A DNA stretch of 12,596 nt. Source: Terana coerulea. Taxonomy: Eukaryota; Basidiomycota; Agaricomycetes; Polyporales; Phanerochaetaceae. The notes under the pieces were generated by a model. That model saw nothing but the letters and a program-made list of their open reading frames with translations, was not told the DNA's origin and searched no databases. A program made the position numbers and the translations under genes. Positions 8,270 to 12,596 of this stretch are shown one piece after another (position 1 is the first letter of the stretch; every line of letters starts with the position of its first letter). The stretch lies in the NCBI GenBank assembly GCA_024811115.1, contig JAKOGH010000510.1:1-12596 (forward strand), in the 5' to 3' direction.

Positions 8270-10990
8270 ATGGAGATGCAAGAGCCAACCCCGTTCGTTC
8301 CTCCAGAATCCGACTTTCCAGTAGCAGTGGAAGACGTGGTCGCCGCGCTGCGGAGAGGGATTGAAGAACATGCACGAGTGGCGGCTGCAACTCAACAACT
8401 TGGGTAAGTACTGAGCATCTTAGCCTCCAAGACATAGCTCAATTCGTCCTATAGTCCGCAGCCGGAGCCAGTCGTACCGCCAGTCGTGTTGGTAGGGAGG
8501 CAGACGGCGGGAAAATTGTCTTTGATGGAAGGCATAACAGGCGTGCGTAGCAAACTCTTCTGTGATATATCGCGCTCTAACTCTTTCCAGGTCGCGATAC
8601 CAAGATTCGAACGTTTGCCGCTGCGATGTGTTATACAGTTCAGATTTCGCCCGTCGCCTCCCGACTCGACCATACCGCAATACCAAGTATTTGCTCATGC
8701 AGCATGTGTATGTCATGGTCGGGACGAAGATGCATGCAAGCTAAGCAAGAGGTTGGAGTGCTGTGTAAGACTGACGAGGAGGTCGAACTCAATGCATACC
8801 GCGCGCAAGCGCTGCTTCTCAACCCCGACAAGGACGAGGACGAAATCTTGTCGGCCGAGCTTGGCGAACTACTTCTCCTTGAGCACGAACTGCCGATGTC
8901 AATGCATACAATCAGTGTAGAGGTGTCTGGCCCCAATCTTCCGGAGATTACTCTGATTGATGTTCCTGGTGCGCATGCTCGCCCTTGTTTCCACGATATT
9001 TGAGCCTATCTGATAGTTTATTCCTCACAGGCGCAGCGGAGGATGACCACCCCGCGGCCAAACGGTTTTTGGAGGGGCTCGCGAAGCTGTATGTGAATGC
9101 TCAAGACTCGCTCATCGTTTCGGTAATGGATATGGATTGTGAGTACGGAAAACCCTACTGTTCTTGAGCAAGTCTAATTAACAGACATAGCATACTTCGA
9201 CTATAACTCCTATCGTCTGATGCAAACACTAGATCCAGCTGGTCGTCGGAGTGTTGGTAGGTACACTCATGCTTCGTCGTGCTGCCGCTAATGTATCTTT
9301 GTATGCAGGCGTGATGACAGGGCCGGAACAACTTGCGGGAATCAGATCTCCCAAAGATCGGGAGAGATGGCTTCGGATCATTCAGGGCAAGCGATACCAA
9401 CTCACGAACGGATGGTTCATTGTTTGCCAGTCATCAATCCCAGGCATGTATGCGTTGGGCGGCGCGCGGGAAGACGAAGACAAGTTCTTCTTGTTCAACC
9501 ACCCATGGTCGTGCATGCTCAGCAAGGCGAGACATGGGACCTCGCGGCTTGTTTCTTTCGTCTTTCAACTGTTGCTTGAGCGCGTTCACGTAAGGTGAGT
9601 AGTCTCTCAAATCAAGCACATACTTCGTCTAACGCGGCCCCGCCTGTAGCACAAGCGCGCTCCGTGCTGAGGTTGCGAGACAGTATGATGGGGAACTTCA
9701 GGGCGTTGCGGTGAACCATGCGATAGTGCCGAACGAGCTCATCCATTTGCTGGTCGCTCCTTTCATCGAGGACCTTAAAGCGCGTCTCCACAGTCGCCGG
9801 GAAGACGGACCGCACGGCGAGTACCACCGACGGGCATACTTTGTTCTCAAGGAGGCTTTGACGAAGACCCACCCGCCGTTTGTACCGGCGCTTTCAGTAC
9901 CGCCTAAGGTGGCCACCGACGCACCCGATACACCATCTTCTATGCTATCGTTTGGGCCGAACGCTTTTATCGCCTATGACGCTTTTGACCGGATGATCCA
10001 TGCTGAGCAAGAGAAGGATCTGCTGGAGGACGCGGAAGAGGCTGTTCAGCGAGCATTGAAGCGGCTTTCCAAAACGTCCTGGGAGCAACTCGTTCTTTCT
10101 TGCTTGGGTTCCATCAACGCATCCGTGATGGAGTTTTTGCCGACACTGGCAGCAGCTCACTTGGCGCCGCATGCTATACTGCAGACGAAAGTTGTGTAAG
10201 TCTGCGTTTCAGCCCTATTCCACTCCGTTGGCTTACTTCTGGTGTACTCAGGGCAATCGTCGACGGGATCATCCGTGCGCATTTTGACTCTACGAAAGTC
10301 TCACTAGAAGAAGCAGTCGCCCAGGAAGTCAACGAACGCTTGCTCTCCCCAAGAAGCTCGAGGAAGCTTGTGACCTGTGGTATTCCCATTACAAAGGCGG
10401 GTATTTCGAGATCGCGGGGCGACTGATATCGCTTCATCAGTATGAAGAGAAGCTCAACGACGCGGAATCTGTTGCCTCTTCAACGATGAAGGCGAAGACC
10501 AAGAGCAGCTCCGCGAACCGCTACTCCCCGTAAGCGCAACGCCGTATTACTTCTAAGCCTTCACTTATTCTCAGTCATTCCAGCTATCCTAAGCAACGTC
10601 CAAACAAGGAGCACGATCTGGACGCCGATATGCGCGTGAAGCTAGAGCGCACGATTGTCAAGGCGGCCTCGAAGCTTTTTGGCATCCGAATCGAGGCATC
10701 GGCGATCCCGAAACTACTGCCCATTTCTCCTCATGAGGGCATCTTACGCATGATGTCGCAAGTGCGAGCTGCGTTCGCAGTGTTGTCAGAGGTGAGTGAA
10801 AAGATTTCTGTGAGCAGTGTTGTGTCTCATTGTGTCGGTACAGGACCTGGAGCAAAGAGTGTTCGGGATCATCGAGGGCGAGTTTCTGCATGCAGTTGTC
10901 GACACGTTGCATACTGTCCTGGCTGAGAAGCTTCAGCTCACCAACCCCGAGGCACTGGACCTGCACAGGGCGCTGCTTCGAGGTGTTTAG
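8270..10990 (+). CDS. Dynamin-like large GTPase, degenerate nucleotide-binding motifs
   Basis: Large self-assembling GTPases of this superfamily remodel membranes. Eleven exons fit: 8270-8403, 8455-8542, 8591-8686, 8746-8968, 9031-9138, 9185-9256, 9309-9594, 9650-10195, 10252-10529, 10584-10791 and 10844-10990, about 728 residues. The third intron (8687-8745) is the least certain; a donor at 8708 also keeps phase. The P-loop is GRQTAGKLS (residues 59-67), with Leu66 where Ser/Thr should bind Mg. The G3 motif is LIDVPG (residues 176-181). The G4 position, where TKxD is expected after GRRSVGVM, reads TGPE (244-247). The switch-I Thr of the usual TRCP-like segment is also not evident (IPRFERLPLRC). 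A stalk follows (PNELIHLLVAPFIEDL, DSTKVSLEEAVAQEVNERL, LEEACDLWYSHYKGGYFE), then a helical end. No PH or proline-rich domain is seen. A one-base deletion near 10340 breaks the frame between NERL and LPKKLEEAC. It could be a pseudo-GTPase, or a decaying gene. Confidence 0.85.
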
Positions 10991-11097
10991 TTGGGTCTGG
11001 ACGCTATTTCTACTACGCTCCGGGCTATGTTTGGTTCACGATCTCGTATTTCACAATTAATTCTACGCGCAGTACATGTTTACAATCTTGTCTGATT

Positions 11098-11103
11098 AAT
11101 AAA
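11098..11103 (+). terminator. Poly(A) signal AATAAA
   Basis: A perfect AATAAA sits 108 bases after the TAG stop (10988-10990) of the dynamin-like gene, in AT-rich sequence. It is the likely 3' end signal of that transcript. Confidence 0.7.
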
Positions 11104-11945
11104 GCCCTTCGCGCTATCCCGTTTCAAAAATGTTACGTTGTGAAAACGTCTACTCCGATGCGCGCGTTTGGTACTTGCGGATGCTGAGATCACCGATAGC
11201 CTCTGAGCCAATTAGTCGCCAGTTACAAGCCCTCCAGTATCACCGCCTGAAGTTTTGATGCACACATTTGAAACTCACGGATATCAGAGATACAAAGTGC
11301 TCCAAACGTGGTTGAGTAGTAGTGACGTTTCGAGAAGGGAGCAGCGAGGGCAATGTCTGTGGAGCATTACACGATGACAAGCAAAGTGATGGAGTGTGCT
11401 CAAACAATTCGTAGTACGCTGCCCTCTTGCCTTCGTGGCGTCTACCTGCGTGCTGGCATGCCAGACGCGCTGTCGAAGACCTAGGACCAATGTCTGAAAG
11501 AGCCTCAAGGAGCAACCAGCCAGGGTCATTGTGACTATGGAATCGCGTGCAGAATCACCGATGGACCGAGGGATGACAGCATAGAACATGCAAGCGACCC
11601 TATATGCCTAAGATGAATTCTGAAACATGGTTTTTGATTTTTTGGTCTCCATTGTTTTTGTCCGTCAGGGGTATCCCTATGGTGTACGGTCTACATACAT
11701 GATTTGTGTACTACTCGTCAGCTGAATGTGATGTGTTCTTGTATGCACTGGCGCATGTCCCGCAAAGGGGTCGGAGTAAGGGAGTCATGGATTTTTGGAA
11801 GTGGAGGTGTGGTGTGCGGATCCGGCGATTGAACGCTAGGCACTGGGATGTAAACTGAAACATGGTGGATGGTCGCCGGGTACTACCAGTGTATGGTTCG
11901 TTTGACATGCCCACTGCTCGCAGCGCTTCCAAAAGGGAAACAGCA

Positions 11946-11964
11946 TTCCGTTTCCAAAACGGAA
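11946..11964. repeat. Perfect 8-bp hairpin
   Basis: TTCCGTTT and AAACGGAA are perfect complements separated by CCA. It lies in an otherwise featureless stretch. It may be a chance hairpin; no function is implied. Confidence 0.7.
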
Positions 11965-12440
11965 CCCGTCGAGAAAGAGTAGTAAGAAAGCGACTGCACA
12001 AGTCGAGGGCGAATGAAGACGCAATGAGGACATGTGGTAAACGCAAAGCAATTCCAGGCAGCGCTGCGAGGCATGGTGGCGTCAAAACACGTGGTAACCA
12101 CGCGAAGGCCACGTTGCGCGGCGGCTCTGAGCCGTGGAGCGTCAAGCGTCTCTATAGATTTCTTTGCCACCAAGTGCAGACCGAGTGACTTGGTGCGTAC
12201 GCAGCAAATTGTGAGGTTCAGCGCATACATGCCAACTTAGATACGCTTGTTGAACAGGTCGCACACTCCCGGAGAATGAACCCCGCGTGTCGTCCCATCC
12301 AGCGCGCTCCAGCGGCTTCCAGGACTCAAAGCACAGGCCAAATTGTGCTCGATAAACCTCCAATCATTATATGTGTTACCCACTTCAAATCTTTTACAAA
12401 CGTCATAGATGCCTGCGTAGTGACTTTCTTATGAGACAAG

Positions 12441-12480
12441 GCACGGCAGCAACAAGCTCCATTTAATGGGTTTGCCGTGC
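12441..12480. repeat. Inverted repeat GCACGGCA / TGCCGTGC
   Basis: The arms at 12441-12448 and 12473-12480 are perfect 8-base complements around a 24-base AT-richer loop. A 10-base palindrome (CCGGTACCGG, 12493-12502) follows 12 bases later. Function is unknown and chance is possible. Confidence 0.65.
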
Positions 12481-12596
12481 TCGTTGGTATCCCCGGTACC
12501 GGAGCTGATCCTTCCTGAGCTATCCAGATTGCGGCTGTCCGGCATAATTCAAGCTGCTATTGCGCATCTCCTACTTCCGGCTTTGCGACTTGAAGG

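Larger units (their letters stand above)
11104..12596. other. Right-hand stretch without a supportable gene
   Basis: Several overlapping open frames of 70-144 codons occur on both strands (for example 11711-12145 minus and 11862-12188 plus), but none has a recognisable motif, splice structure or promoter. A minus frame from 12363 (FESWKPLERAGWDDTRG...) looks somewhat protein-like and could be a fragment. Small palindromes occur at 11946-11964, 12090-12102, 12441-12480 and 12493-12502. Otherwise I see nothing. Confidence 0.45.

Overview
The window looks like nuclear DNA of a filamentous fungus, most likely an Agaricomycete. The evidence is genes split by many 48-62 bp introns with GT..AG ends and CTRAY-type branch sites, CT-rich leaders before start codons, and a multi-pass membrane protein of a kind common in mushroom-forming fungi. 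The lineage is inferred from style only. No prokaryotic operons, rRNA, tRNA or CRISPR array were seen.

Layout. Bases 1-3389 hold no gene I can support, although a few minus-strand splice-like sites and open frames suggest worn gene fragments. Bases 3390-4005 are a minisatellite of about 97 bp units arranged as alternating pairs. Bases 4380-5890 (+) are a membrane-protein gene with clear exons but several reading-frame breaks, so it is probably a pseudogene. Bases 6080-7450 (-) are the most unusual part: five tandem copies of a unit of about 245 bp, each carrying an exon-like block and an intron-like block with its own donor, branch site and acceptor, driven from a consensus TATA box at 7486-7493. 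Bases 8270-10990 (+) are an 11-exon dynamin-like GTPase gene with a poly(A) signal at 11098. Bases 11104-12596 are apparently non-coding, with a few small inverted repeats.

The dynamin-like gene is the only large gene that is mostly intact. Its G3 motif (DVPG) is present, but the P-loop has Leu where Ser/Thr is expected, and the G4 position reads TGPE instead of TKxD, so it may not work as a GTPase. It also has a one-base frame break near 10340. The three coding regions show no sign of working together. The overall picture is a degenerating, repeat-rich accessory region in which one gene has been copied exon by exon.
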